DNA from: Lottia gigantea
Taxonomy: Eukaryota; Mollusca; Gastropoda; Lottiidae
Assembly (NCBI RefSeq): GCF_000327385.1
Contig: NW_008709110.1
Coordinates: forward strand, 561,451 to 625,450
Direction of reading: 5' to 3'
DNA length: 64,000 bases
A model generated the notes under the pieces. It did no database searches. It was not told the origin of the DNA and saw only the letters and a program-made list of their open reading frames with translations. This document shows, piece after piece, positions 1-16,675 of this stretch (positions are counted from its first letter, which is position 1; each line of letters starts with the position of its first letter). The translations under genes were made by a program, and so were the position numbers.

Positions 1-1240
1 CTTCATGAAGTCTCCTGGTTTTATCTATGTGCTTATTGATGTCNAGTATGTTGGTGTTGTCAAAGTTGACTTTATGTCCTGTTTTCCTTCCCATAGCAAG
101 ATGTTCAGCCACAGCAGATGTTCCTTCATTGCCGGGCTTGTCTTGATGGTCTTTGAGTCGAACATCAAGGGGTCTCTTTGTTTCCCCTATATAAGAGCTT
201 CCACAGGAGCACTCAACTTGGTAGACACATCCCTTAGGTTTTTGGTTGTTGGAGGGATTCAATTTACCACTGGCTCTGAGCAAATCTTTAAGCGTTGAGT
301 TGCCAGAGAACACTGTTTCAATGCCGACTGACTTTTTCAGGATCTTCTTGATTTGGTATGATGCCTTTCCGATGAATGGGATAGCTAAGCGGGTTGATGG
401 TCTGTTGGGATTAGGCTGTTGGTTGGTTGGTTTTGCCATTAATACGGATCGAAAAGCTTGATGTACAAAGGTTGGAGGGTAGTTGTTGTGCAAGCAGAAT
501 ACTTTCTTGATGTGTTGTAATTCTTGTTGAAAGTATTCTGGGTCACAAATCCTTTTTGCTCTTCTGACCAGCGCTGTGATGGCTGCCCTTTTGACATGTT
601 GAGGGGTGTTGGAATGGTAGTTCACATACTGATCTGTATGTGTAGGTTTCCTATACACGCATGTCTTCAACTGACCGCCTAACCGCTTAATTCTCACATC
701 CAGAAAGGGTATAGAGTCATCTTCTTCTGCTTCCATGGTGAAATTGATCCTCTTATGCTGAGCATTAAGATGCTGAAGTAGAGCTGATGGGTCATCTTCA
801 GCTCTAAGCATGACAAAGGTGTCATCAACTTTCCGGAACCAGCAGATTGGTGAGATCGGAGAGGTTTCCATGGTCTCCATCTCATCTCCCCATGTGAAGT
901 AGGTAGAGGACATACACATCTGAATGAGATCGACGATGCTGTCTGTAGGAAGTGTAGTATCTAGTGGGGTCTCTAATTTAGATATCTTATCTCTTATGAT
1001 ACTCAACACATCTTTACATGGGACATTGGTGAATAAGTCGACAACATCATATGAGTACATCTTCCCTGTGATCTGCAGTTCTTTCAATTTGGTGACAAAT
1101 TCTTCTGAGTCTTTAATGAATGAGTTAGCTGTTTTTCCCAAAGGTGCCAAGATTCTGCTAATCAGCCTGTATGTTATTTTAAGAATTATGTACCTCTTAT
1201 TGTACCTGTTAAAATTTAATGTAATGTATCAATAAACCAT
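1..1240 (-). mobile_element. Penelope-like retroelement remnant: RT core plus GIY-YIG endonuclease
   Basis: Translating the minus strand gives an open frame from about 1167 to the window edge. It contains the reverse transcriptase motif SYDVVDLFTNVP (near 1050), the catalytic block WFRKVDDTFVML (near 830), the downstream RT/thumb region, and then a GIY-YIG nuclease start, GCVYQVECSCGSSYIGETKR (near 210). RT followed by GIY-YIG is the signature of Penelope-like elements. The RT N-terminus is not recognisable upstream of 1170, and the frame continues out of the window at position 1, so this is a 5'-truncated, partly seen copy. It lies in an intron of the plus-strand Ig/FN3 receptor gene. Plain retroelement, no capsid or envelope parts seen. 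Confidence 0.88.
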
Positions 1241-1304
1241 TTATCTCTTGTGTGTTCTTAATAATAAGCATTAATGTATATATAGTTTGCCCATCACTTC
1301 TTCT

Positions 1305-1350
1305 CATTATGTGCCTGAGGTAGATGGGGGAAACACGTCGAAACGTTGCA
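1305..1350 (+). repeat. Hammerhead-ribozyme-like segment of the Penelope-like element
   Basis: A CTGAGG block at about 1314 is followed by GATG, a purine-rich loop, CGTC and CGAAAC. GATG and CGTC can pair (one G-T wobble), giving the CUGA / stem II / GAAA layout of small hammerhead ribozymes, which are known from terminal repeats of Penelope-like elements. The CUGANGA box is imperfect, and the segment lies on the strand opposite to the RT frame, so it may be a decayed or differently oriented terminal repeat. The call rests on pattern only. Confidence 0.35.
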
Positions 1351-1420
1351 TAAAACTTTAACCAGTGATTGTTGTTCCATAAAGCTGTGTCTATATATCT
1401 TGTGAATATTATATTTTCAG

Positions 1421-4400
1421 TCCCACCTAAAATAATTCAAGGACCTATACAACAAACAGTTTTAATAGGATTATCAACAAGATTGAATTGTAAAGTAGAA
1501 GGTTACCCCATTCCTAGTATTAGATGGTTCTTAAATGTAAGTCATTGATAACAAATTTTCAAATATTAAAGGCACCATGTAAGTAATGAAGGTCCTATGG
1601 ACTTTTTGATTCTGAGATTTCTGTTTTTTCTGATTTAAATCTCACAAAAAATAGAATGTGTAATTGAATTAAAAACAAAATAAGAGAAATGAAATTATTA
1701 TTTCAATTCCATGCCACAAATTCCATTTATCATTAGAACTGTATAAAGCACAAATGTAATATGGAATAATAATTTTTCTAGGGAACAGCAATAACTAATA
1801 ACTACCCTGATGGATTGATATTTTCATCAACTAAAGATTATATAGATATATCTATAGTTACATGGCAGCATGTTGGTGTATATACTTGTGTAGCTTCTAG
1901 TACTGAAGGTACAGATCAGTCTACAGCTTTACTACTTCTGAAGGGTAAGTTTTGTTACTTTTACTAGTGAGGTTTGATAAATTCTGATATATTTGTTAGC
2001 TTTAACATGTGATAGGATGCAGTCATCTAAATATTCATCAGGGTCACTTTAGTACTACCAGAAGATGTTTATTAGTTCTCCATGTCTTTGTTATAATAAC
2101 TTTTTAGCAGTTCTTTACATAGGAGTTTTATAAACTCTTTCACTCCTGATATTATGAGGGATAGGGTTGGTATTGTATGAAAAATGACAACTTGAGAAAT
2201 AGTATATTTTAGCTAATTGTAGTCATTCTAGATTTCTGATTTTTATTCTTCATAGTGAGAAAATCTTATTCACATGTTTTTATCATAGCATTATTTTATT
2301 ATGTAACTAAAAATATGCATTTCATTTTATTTCTAATATGTTTAGTACCAGTAAGTGTAAATACTATACTAGGAAATAACATAGTACTTCTACAAGATGA
2401 AGTCAATCTACGGTGCTCAGCTTATGGTATACCAATACCTACTGTTATATGGAAATTGAAAGGAGAACAATTACAGGTTACATTAGATGGTAGAATTAGC
2501 TTTCCATCATTATTTACTATAAGAATTAAATTTGTTACATTACAAGATGCAGGTATGTAGGTTTATTTTGATAATATAGAATAATTAAAGATAGTTCTCT
2601 ATTCTGTTTACTTGCTACAGGCTGTTCTTGACAGATGGAATTGAAAAATATTATGCTAATGCTGCTGTCCTTGCAAAATGTCTTCATTGCACACTGTATT
2701 GCATTGCCCATCTTTATTAGCCTAATTAGGTAATCTAGAACATAATACAATATCATATTCTATGAAGAATGTATGTTGTTATTTTCAGGTCTAATTACAT
2801 GTATAGCATCAAATAGTATTGGTACCTCACAGAAATCAATACAGCTATATGTTATAGGTAAGTCTTGATTTATACTCCAAATTGATTTTCCTGGTTACAT
2901 TCTCAGTAGTCTATATTTAACAGATTTTTATTTTTGTTATTTTTTTAAAAAATAATTAATATAATAATAATAAGTATACTGATTATTTATTATAGATACT
3001 CCAAAACCACCAATATTAGCTAGTGTTATACCAGTATCAATATCATCTATTAGTTTATCTTGGTTAGATGTTATACAACCTGATTATACCAATATATCAT
3101 ATTATAGAATATATTATAAACAACGGTTTGTATATTTCTATATTTCTATATTCTATGTTTCAATATAGTTTGTTTTCTGTATTAGAATTAAATCTGCAAG
3201 TTGATATAATAACTCTTTTTGAAAAGAGTACATAACATTGAGTTATATAGCTCATTTACACTGTGTAGTTTTGACTGTCTTAAATTTGTACTGTTATATC
3301 TGGTGAGAATTCTCGTACTGCTTTAGGTGAATAAGTAAATAAGAACACTTTTATTGATATACTACTCATTCCCAAAATTTAACCACTTTTCAATTCAAAA
3401 ACAAGAATCCTTATCTTGCTTAAAGGAAGGAATAGTATATTTTATTTTTGTAATATTTTTTTCTAAAGATTATTATTTCTACTATTAGATTGGTTTTGAT
3501 GGAAGAATTTTATTTATAGATTAGAAGAGAATTTTAACTTGTTAACAGATAAACTAGATACGAAACTAAGTGACTATGAAGTTACTAATCTATTAGCTGG
3601 TACAGAGTATATATTTACTATGGCTAGTCAGAATGATGTAGGTATTGGACCTAGAAGTAATGCTATATCAGCTATAACATTTGAATCTGGTATGTTGGTT
3701 TTTTATTTATAAGATTAGATATGATTATTACATCCATAAGCCCTATTAAAAACTAAAACATGATTCCCTTTATAGGATTGTTCAAAGCGAGAGATTTTAA
3801 ATTGGTTTTACTGAGACTTCAAGAAAGATCCCTGTATATTTTTTTGCCCTGGAAATATTCTTGATTAATGAGGCAAATCTGCTGATTTATTTTGGTTACT
3901 TTTGGAGAGTATTACTATTACTCTGTTAAATAATCACATGCAAATAGTGAATTTGTTAAAAACATATTGTTCAAATCCATTTTGAAATTTTTGGGGGTGA
4001 TATTGTTTGTAATTTTTGAGATTTTACAAACACTATTTCAGGTCCAACTGAACCCAAGTCTTTAAAAGTTATAAATATAGCACCCAGGTCACTGACTTTA
4101 TCCTGGGAATTACTAGAAACAACTAATGGTGATATACGTAAATATCAACTACATTATTTACGTAAAAATGGTGGAGTTGATGGTAGGTTTTATTATTGTG
4201 TATTTTTATCTATCAACCACAATAGATATATATCTGATTAGAATTAGTATGTTTTAAATAGATTTGTAACTCTACTGTGAATTTATTACTATTTAAGGGG
4301 ATTCAGATATAGTTGGTCAGTGAAATTACATTCCAGAAGATGTAAACTCTAAAGTACTTTGAATGATATAAAAGAGATTTATAAAAAGTGGTTACTATTA

Positions 4401-7400
4401 TAAAGATCTATATAAACAATGAGATCAATCCAGTTTATAAGTACGAAAAAAAGGAATCAATCAAATCAAAATTTGTGGAATTAAAGAATTATATAAATGC
4501 AAAATACTTCGGAAAGAAAAGAATCAACATATTTACATCCTCATGATTTACCATCTATGCAATTGATGTCCATGGAAATAAATGATTTTACAGTTTTTGA
4601 TCTTGGTAATCTATTTTTGAAGACTGTTGTATTTCAGATATAAAAGTAGTTGATATATTTAGTCCTACAATACCAACACAAGTTTTTACTATTAATTCTC
4701 TACATCCCTATACACTATATGAGATAAAAGTAAGAGCTGGTAATATTCAGAATGGTCAGAATATCTGGGGTACATATAGTCTAACATTGGTTGTAAGAAC
4801 TAAAGTGGAAGGTAAATATCTTTCTGGTTAGGGTTAGGTGAGAGTGGTTGTGACAACAATATATAATTGGAATTACAAAAGCTGCAAATTCAGCTCAATC
4901 AGCGACAAATATAGGTTAGGGTTACGGTTTCGTTTTCTGTTTCCCTATCTTATATTGCCTGCTAGTTAATTGATAAATAAATTAAAGATCGAAAAATTAA
5001 ATAACAGCTACTCAAACGAAAGATCATATTACATGCCTTTACATGAATATGTGGATGTTGATGAGCCCCAGTTTTTATTCAGATTTGATGAAACTTTCAT
5101 GATATTTCAATGAACTGTTTTGGAGTAAATACCCTTTGACCATTAAAAACATAATTATTTATTAACTTCTCCCATAGGCATTTGTCTGGCAAGCTATCTT
5201 TTATTTTTCCAGTTCCCTCATCTAGTCCAGTAGATGTTAAAGCTTTAACATTATCATCAGACTCTGTTCTTCTACAATGGAAGGTAAGTAAACTCTATGT
5301 TTTTTTTAGTAATACTGGTTGGTGGCTTTGTGTTTATTGTGACACTAATAAAAAGAGTTTATGAAGCTTGTTCTCTAAATATTTTCACATACCATCCAAA
5401 AAATTAGTGATCATACTAAAGAGTTTTGTCTGTATAATTTTCATAGCCTCTATCTGAAGATAATACAAATGGACCAATCCTGGAATATGTTATATTATAC
5501 AACACAACAACTACCAGCCAATCAAATCTAACATTACAAAGTAGTGAATTATCAAAACAGATCGGAAATCTAACACCCTGGACAAATTATTCATTTCAAA
5601 TGAAAGTAGTCAATGAAGCTGGAAGTGGTCCCATTAGTTCTCCTGTATTTGTTCAGACTTATGCCAAAGGTATGTATAAATTATTTCTTAACTTTTCATC
5701 TGTATAAAAACCACATAAAGAAAAGTCGTAAGACAAATACCAATACTCTCTTAAACAGGAATGAATTTGAAATGAATGTTTCTTCTTTTACAGTTCCGTC
5801 AGGTGCACCAAATTCTATACAAGGTGAAGCTTTATCTTCTGATACAATACAAGTATCCTGGAAGGTTTGTATTCAGTGAATTTGTGCTTAAACTACAAAT
5901 TCTGATTGTATATTGTGTATGTTATATTTATAGATAGATTAACTATTATAAGGCAAACCTTATAGTCACATTTTGGACAAAAAGCATCTGCTATTTTATG
6001 AGGATGCCCCCAGATGGTTATTTATAACTATATGAAAAATAACATTAATTTTAGGCTCCAGATAGATCAAGTTGGAACAGCAATATAACTGGTTATATAG
6101 TACAATATAGATTATATAACACAACACAATGGTTACAAATAGTTACTGCTAATACTAAAACATCAATTTTCTTAAAGTAAGTAATATTATTATTAAATGA
6201 TATATATATATTGCATATTATTACTGTTGCGTCATGGCTATATTGTGTGCCGCTAGCCTTAAACAACAAATATAAAGAATGGTCATCAGCTAACTATTTA
6301 TCACTGAAATATTTTAAGCCTTTTTGGACTCTGTACCATTTTGGGTTCAGAAACAAGAAGCATAAATACTTAACATTCCCTCTCTTCCTAATGGTTGCTA
6401 GATGCAGAAAATAGGATGTAAAACTCCATTCATTCCATTTTCCGATGGATGCAGTACTTTCAAAACTGATCATAGGATCTTTCCACATTATTTGTCATTA
6501 GAACAAAATGTTCTGCTTGGTACAGATATAAATGAAGGCTATTAATAATCGTGTGTTGTAGAAATATGTCAGTGTGGAGTATATATGAGATACGTGTAGC
6601 TGTTTATACATTACAAGTTGTACCTGGTACAGGACCTTATTCTCATATTATTACAGTTAGAACATTGGAAACAGGTAATGTTCTTTAATTTTAGCAGTTC
6701 TTGTTCTTCATAATTATTCATTTACAATAATATATATTCTGCTTGTTTGCTCTGGCGAAAAGCACAAATTTTTTTTAACCCTTATGCCTGATGTGATACT
6801 CCTCTAGGACAGCAAGTATCAATCAATGGTGATTTTGCTCTTTTTTATAAAAAAAATGTATGTTGTTTAGAAGTATTTGATTTGACATCTTATGCTATTA
6901 TATATTAATTTGAAAACAGTTCCAGGTTCTGTAACTGGTATTAAATCAGTTATAAGTAATAGTAGTATAGAGTTGTCATGGTTACCACCTGATAAACCAA
7001 ATGGTCAAATCTTGTATTATATCATACAATATTCATTCCATAATAATACAGGTAGGTGTATTATACAAACTGATTTCATGTCCAAAACATTATTCTGTTC
7101 ATAAACCTTTGCATTCAAGTAAAAGGAATAATGTCCTTTGACTTATTAAATGTTTGTATATTATTATTACAGATCTAAAGGAAAGGAGGGTAGAAGTAAA
7201 TGTAACTAGATATACTATAGGTGATATAGTACCAGACAGTCAATATAATATATCTATTATAACTGTAAATACAGCTGGTAACTCAGTATCTATTAACTAT
7301 ACTGTATATACTTGTAAGTTTTTCATCTTTTATATATAGTTTGGTTTAAACTTGGTTTGGAATTTTGTTGATTCCATGTGATTTATTTGAATAAAAAATG

Positions 7401-10255
7401 TAGGCATATTAGTTTAAAATGACTATATATTAACTTTTTATTTCAGTACCAGTTCATGACGACAGTGATGATGATAATGCTGATATTGTAGACTCAATGA
7501 CCACCACTGATACAATAGGTGTTAGTAGTAATCGTCAAGTAACTGATGGTGATGATAATGATGGTAAATCAATGAAGAATCTGGCAGTGATAGTGGGTGG
7601 TGGTCTTACAGCTGGTATATTTGTTCTGTTTATCATAATACTCATTATTTATAAATGTGTTAAAAAGAGAAGATCTGAAAGAGAGAACTATGGTAAGTAA
7701 ATGTGGACTTCATTATTTGCAGTTTCCAGAAATCCCTGCCAGGTTCATTTGGAGCAACTGATAGTATATATGAACAAATGTCTAAGATGTTATCAAAGTT
7801 AGATATCTTCAAGAAGGTTTTGACCTCCTTCTGAATGACCACTCATTTCCATTATAAACTTTATCAATATTGTTCCTGATAGATCACATTAATTAATTTG
7901 GAGTTTATTGATGTCCACAATGTAGTATGTTGAGTTTTAAAATTTCATCATACCTACACTCATGTTAATGTTAAGAATTGTTCTAGATGTGTTCTGTGAT
8001 GGACATTACTTGTATGCAGTATCATATCATCATACTAATATTTTATATCAATATATATATGCCCATCATTTAAGGAATAATTTAAGTTTTCTAGTTTTGC
8101 TTGAAAGTTGAACATAATAATTTGATTACCTATTTGTTATTGAATACTCTGTTCTAATGTATGCTTTAATCTATATACATGTATCATCTTTTATCTATGT
8201 TGTAAAACATTCAAATTTTCTTACTTCTGGCAGCCTATAGAGCATATTTCAATACAGGATTTGTACAAGCGGTATGTATATTGTAGGAAATGATGTCAAC
8301 TAGGACAAACCATTCTTCAGCATGAATAGATTCACTCTATGTTTTGTTTAGGGTTTCATTTCTGGTTTTCCATCTTATTTGTACCACATTTTTGAATTTT
8401 TTTTAATTACTTATTTGAATGACAGCCATTTTGCATCTTGAACAAAAAAGTACTCTCAGGTTAGATGGAATCATTATATAGTAATTTGATTCATAAATGG
8501 CCAGATTATTGGTTTTGTAAAATTGGTCCATCGCTGCTTGGTTGTATTTCCAAAACAACGCATTTTTGATTCCATATTCCTTAGTAAAGTTTACACTGTT
8601 GAGTTTTGTTGTTTAATTATCGATGTTTTTCTTATCTGTTGTCATTTGAGATTCGTTCTCGGTTCATTTGGTCAGGTTTTTGTATTTTTTTGCCAACACA
8701 TTTTATTTTTAGATCGAATGGATGTTTTTAAAAATTATATTTCATCATATCTCATCAACATACATGTATAATGAATTCTTAGTTTTACTTTCCATATTTA
8801 TATTTACCATTGTATATTATACTCATGAGCATCAATATAGCCTCAATGTCTCAATTTCATCGTTTATTTATTTTTTTCAGTAATTACATCAAGCTTTAAA
8901 TCAAAAAGATTTTCATCTTTAACTGAAAGGTACTAGTATTATTTATTGAAATTATGCAATAATACATTCACATATATAAACTTTGACTTTATTGTGCAGC
9001 ATTTTTTATACAAATTCAGGCATGATCTTTGGTATGTTTTACTGAATATGACAATATATGAAAAACTACATTGAGGGTTTATTTAATTTTGCCAAAGTTT
9101 TTCTGGTAATACTTCTATATGAAATAATTTTCCAGAGATGACAGTATTAATCCAACAGTCAACACACAAACAAGAGAAAGTTATGATCCACAGCAGTCAT
9201 CTAGCTATAGTAGCAATGTTTTACCACATTCACAACAATCATACCAATATCAATACCAGGTATATCACAATATATCTTTATTATAAAATAATGATACCAC
9301 AATCTCAATAATCATACCAAAAACAGCATTAGTTATGTATTAATATATCTTTTTCATATTAATCTATTTCTAAGGCAAATTACAGGATTCATTTGAATAA
9401 ATGTTGGATTACTATGTTTTTAGATAACTGGTGTAGTGAATGAAACAGACAGTAATATAGTAAATAATAAATCACCTAATCAGCTGACTAGAACTGTTAG
9501 TTTGCATGAATCAACCACTACAGGTATGATAATGATAATTTGTTACAGGGAACAAGATCAGCTAGAAATTTCACCAATTCAGTAATTATAGTCTTTTAAT
9601 CAAGAAATATAAATTAGGAGCTCCATTCTCTTTTTCATTGCCTTAACATGAAACTATTGAATGAAATTGATTGTCAACGGATATGAAATTTGATATACTT
9701 GCAATCACATGCAAAAGCACTTAAAGATCATACTGATTCTGACTTTTGTAAACCATTGGAACATGAAGCACTAATGTCTATAGTAGGATTTAAGGAACTA
9801 TATTTTATTTATAATGTATTTTAGGTCTGGATAATCCTAACTATTTAGAAGATGAAGTATTTGCTGCTACATTACCTCGTCCTCATTCATCACCTATTAT
9901 GTCCTCAGAGGAATTATATGCAAAGGTACATAACTTGTTTTATATCTGAATTCATATTTTATGCCCTTACCTATTTCTAAATTTGTGTGAGTCACAACTC
10001 TCTGGTTGATTGGCTGAAAAATGGGAATCTTTTTATGAAAGTTATTGAAGATATTAATTACATGGCTGTAAATTCATTGTTATAATTTTATATTTTAAGA
10101 TGGGTGATAAGTTAAAGAAGAATCGAATGAAAAGTGGAAGTGCAGCAGCTATTGCTAGATTAAAAAATAGTTCATTAAGTATTTCTAGTAATGATACTGA
10201 ATCATTAGTTAATAATGATTCTGTAGTAATTTACAATGAAAGAACAGTATTATGA
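1421..10255 (+). CDS. Protogenin/IGDCC-type cell-surface receptor, 3' part (Ig-FN3-TM-tail)
   Basis: Single-pass receptor of the DCC/neogenin/protogenin type; the 5' exons lie outside the window. Exons: 1421-1536, 1782-1944, 2346-2552, 2789-2857, 2996-3125, 3520-3689, 4042-4182, 4638-4811, 5213-5283, 5447-5669, 5794-5864, 6055-6176, 6562-6674, 6920-7051, 7173-7313, 7447-7692, 8881-8929, 9136-9259, 9424-9523, 9825-9925, 10100-10255 (stop TGA). All phases join, giving about 938 residues. Two Ig domains have the Cys/Trp/Cys pattern (LNCKVEGYPIPSIRWF...VYTCVAS; LRCSAYGIPIPTVIW...ITCIASN). Five FN3 domains follow (exons from 2996, 4042, 5213, 5794 and 6920), then an Asp-rich linker, a hydrophobic helix (LAVIVGGGLTAGIFVLFIII) and a basic stop-transfer. 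The tail has a Q/S/Y-rich stretch, GLDNPNYL (an NPxY-like endocytic or PTB motif) and a basic C-terminus. Five rather than six FN3 domains favours protogenin/IGDCC over DCC or neogenin. Ligand unknown. Confidence 0.87.
8234..8271 (+). other. Possible cassette exon that would end the receptor after its membrane helix
   Basis: A 38-nt stretch sits between a good acceptor (CTTCTGGCAG) and donor (GTATGT) in the intron after the membrane-helix exon. In the incoming phase it is open (AYRAYFNTGFVQA), but it shifts phase so that the next exon (8881) begins with TAA. Skipping it keeps the long tail in frame. Inclusion would give a receptor lacking nearly all of its cytoplasmic tail. It could equally be a chance splice-site pair. 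Confidence 0.3.
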
Positions 10256-13200
10256 TCTAATGTCTCATGAATTGTAAAAGATGAATTTATAGAATGATAG
10301 TTGAATAAACAGAATGATGTGATATGCAGAGTTGAATGTCAATTTTAAATTTCCTGAACAAGACACTCTCATTTCACTAATTCACAAGTTTCATTTCATT
10401 GGAATTATGTCAATCAGAACATTTCTGGTACCAGCATAATGATCCTCACCAATCAATGGAAACCTGCATAGGATCAACAAATAATTGTTCATCAATGGTC
10501 TCTAAAGACCTAGGGTATAATAATAGCTAGAATATCATCAAATATTTACAGAGCTTTAAAAATTTATCAATGCAACTTATACTATACTGTGTTTTACTGG
10601 TACTTAACTTACTGATATCTTGTTGTGTGTTGACTGGTATAGTCATAATGTAAATATTACTGTCAATAGACTCTTTTAAATAGGTGTATCTTTTATGAAG
10701 GCTTATTTTAGTAGGCTGCTTGAATAAATTAAACATCTTTATAGATCAAAATAGTAGTCAGTATTTTAATACTGAAAGTTATTAATAGTATAATTCAGAA
10801 AGTCTTAGCTAATGTTTAATTTTATAGTTAAAATTTTATCAAAAGAGTGCAATATAAGACTGTTGATTTGGCTGAATTTTCCACTGCAATATATTTTTGC
10901 ACCACAATGTCATTATTACTCGAACATTTATTTACTGACTATGACTAATGAGGGGATTCCTGGAAATTAGTAGTTTGATAACATATACTGCTTAACTAAT
11001 TAATTTAACTTTTTTCATTCCAAAAATGAATATTTATATTTATAGCGTTGACTATTAAATTGAATGATATCATCCGTATATATTTTGATGGTCCACTAAA
11101 CTATTATTTATTAATATATTGTTATTTATTTATGAAATTTTTTGTTATATGAAGAATCAATCAGTATTTTTGTATATTTTTTTATGTCCTCAAAAAATAG
11201 GTTGATACATACCAATACTGCTTGAGAAAAATGGTCTTATTTATCATCAAATCAAATGATTAATTATCTTTATTTAAAGCACAAATCTATACTTTTCATT
11301 TCTTGAAATTGTCTGAAAATTATGTTAAAATGACATTGAAAATTATGATTTGACTAATTAAAGTTTTATTTTGTAATTCAAATTGATAAGTATTTAAATA
11401 TATGTTTTTATGTTTATTTATACTATCTATGTCTCATTATTGAATGAATATTCATGAGCATTCAGTATTATGACTATGTTACTGAGATTTCTCATGTAAA
11501 ATGTTTCATTTCAGTATTTAGATATATTATTTCAGTATTCAAAACCTGTGATAGGGTTTGTCGTGTATATATATATATATATATATATATAAGTTATAAA
11601 CATTTTAGATATATAACTTAATTAATAACCCTTCATTACGATTAATTATACATGACTAAAATGAACACCAGAAATTAGTTAAAGCTATGATAAGCATTGG
11701 GCGAGTAATTATAAACAATGGTATAGAATTTTACATAATACCTGGAACAAAAAAGTATGTTGCTTATACGACTGCGATTAAATGAAATTTGTGTGAGTTA
11801 TTTTAAATATGCAAATATTTTTATTTATAATGCTCTTAGTTAAGTTGCAAAAAATGGAGAATACTATTATTTAATATAACATATCAGATGTGTGCCATAA
11901 TGTATATTGAGAATTTCAAGCTTTAAAGATAAACAACGACTTTCATAATCATTTAAGATTATAACAAATTTCTTTTTATTTTCTTAATTGTAGAAAATTG
12001 AAAGGTGCATTTGGAATATTCCCAAAAGTATTGTATATACATAACCAGTTAAAATCCCTATAAGCAGGATTAGAAAATGAACTTTTTGTACAAAAAAATG
12101 TATTCTTAACACTGATGGCAATTTGTTTAGAGGTAGATTAGAATTTTTGGGTGTCAACCCTTTGCATTAATTAAAGTCACCAGAATAGTGTAAAAAAGTT
12201 AACATAAAAAAAACATATTATATTATTCTCTTGTGAGCCTAGTGATATCAATAGTTAAAGCTTGTTTAGCTACAGCAGTAGAGCATATAATTATTTATTT
12301 ATAACTTTATTGATAGAGTCAATTGTTACATGTATCATACACAACATATCTTTTTACATTCCACTATTTATTTAATAAACTTTTATTATTTTTAAACTTG
12401 TCTTTATTGAAGCAATGCATATTAATTTTGATTTAAAAACCTTTCATATAGAGAACAGCATTATTCTTGACATTGAATGTGATGTTTTTTTTCTCTCCCA
12501 TAACAAGTTAAGCACTATTCGGTATATCACTATCAGAGGTGAACTGGATTTTGCATTTAACTACACCTACTTATCACTCGTCCATTAGCCATAAGTTCCC
12601 ATGGACACTTGTGTCTTAATAAGGTTAGAGCTTTTTTCCTGAAATGGGAACTTCTTTTAAATTCTGGCCATAGACTCATAGAAATCATTATTGGACTTTT
12701 CCTTATTTCAAATCATTGCATCATTATGTTTGAGACCAGAGGGTAACAATCTAAATTTGCGTTGTTCACTTCAACAATGAACTTATTTATCCTGCAAATT
12801 TCATCAGAAAATCCTTCTGCTACGTATACTTTTAGACCAATCAAATCGTGCCTAATCATTAACTCAGCTAATCAGATTTCAACACGAATTCTGAACTATT
12901 TTATAAACCATAGTTTACAGCCTAAGAAATCATGTTCACTAAAATAAAGGAATCTTTAGAAAAGACTCATAAGCTACGGAATAGGACGAATAAATCCACA
13001 AAATATCTACGGAAAATCATTTCATAGTTCGAAGCCATCTATCTGACAGGTGAGCACATGGCTTTGTTATTGTTTTGATGTGACGTCAGTTAAAAAAACA
13101 GACTTTGATTGGTTAAAATATAGGTTAAAGATTCCCGTTCATATTTCAAAAACATTAATCGGAGCGAAAGATAATAAAATATGAATATTTTAGAAAGTTA

Positions 13201-13424
13201 TTTAAAGAATTTCAGAATCAATTTTAACATAATAAAACGCAAATGCCAAAGTACTGTTTACACGTGACGTAATATTTGTAAACAAATGCACATGGCCAAA
13301 GAATGACAGTTCACGGGGAAAACCGGTAAAAATGAATGATGGAGAGTATGACCGATCATCCTTATTCTTATACGAATGCGTTCAATGTTGAATACGTTTT
13401 CATTTCAGTAAAGACAAAAAGTTA
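10256..13424. other. 3'UTR of the receptor gene and intergenic DNA
   Basis: AT-rich sequence after the receptor stop codon with many AATAAA-like words, so the 3' end of the transcript cannot be fixed by eye. It includes a (TA)n microsatellite at 11566-11590. No coding frame of note. The last 450 bases probably belong to the promoter of the BiP paralogue. Confidence 0.6.
11566..11590. repeat. (TA)n microsatellite
   Basis: An uninterrupted run of about 12 TA dinucleotides in the 3' flank of the receptor gene. Ordinary simple repeat. Confidence 0.95.
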
Positions 13425-13432
13425 CTATAAAG
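13081..13432 (+). promoter_or_regulatory. Promoter of the divergent BiP paralogue
   Basis: A TATA box (CTATAAAG, 13425-13432) lies about 80 bases before the start codon. Upstream are TGACGTCA (13081-13088), an inverted CCAAT box ATTGG (13108-13112) and CACGTGACGT (13261-13270). The TGACGT cores match the CRE/ATF6/XBP1 half-site type. No CCAAT-N9-CCACG ERSE is seen here, unlike at the canonical BiP gene in this window. Unfolded-protein control is therefore possible but weaker on sequence grounds. Confidence 0.5.
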
Positions 13433-13510
13433 CCTACTACAGTTGATTGATATTATAAAAAGTCAATCAAGAATTTTACAAAATAAAACACAGTAGAGAG
13501 GACAGAAAAC

Positions 13511-16550
<3,040 letters not shown>

Positions 16551-16669
16551 AAAATATGAGAAACCTTATTCAATACTGTGATAACTTATAACCTTCCAAT
16601 GTGTGCCTGGAGAGAGATGGTGTATATGAAAATATTTTATAAAGTGCAATAGTATTGTGAAAGTTTCTA

Positions 16670-16675
16670 AATAAA
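16670..16675 (+). terminator. Poly(A) signal of the BiP paralogue
   Basis: AATAAA about 120 bases after the stop codon, the first canonical signal downstream. Confidence 0.6.

Noticed and set aside
5-298. Plus-strand frames at the left edge
   Set aside because: Antisense shadows of the Penelope-like RT/GIY-YIG frame.
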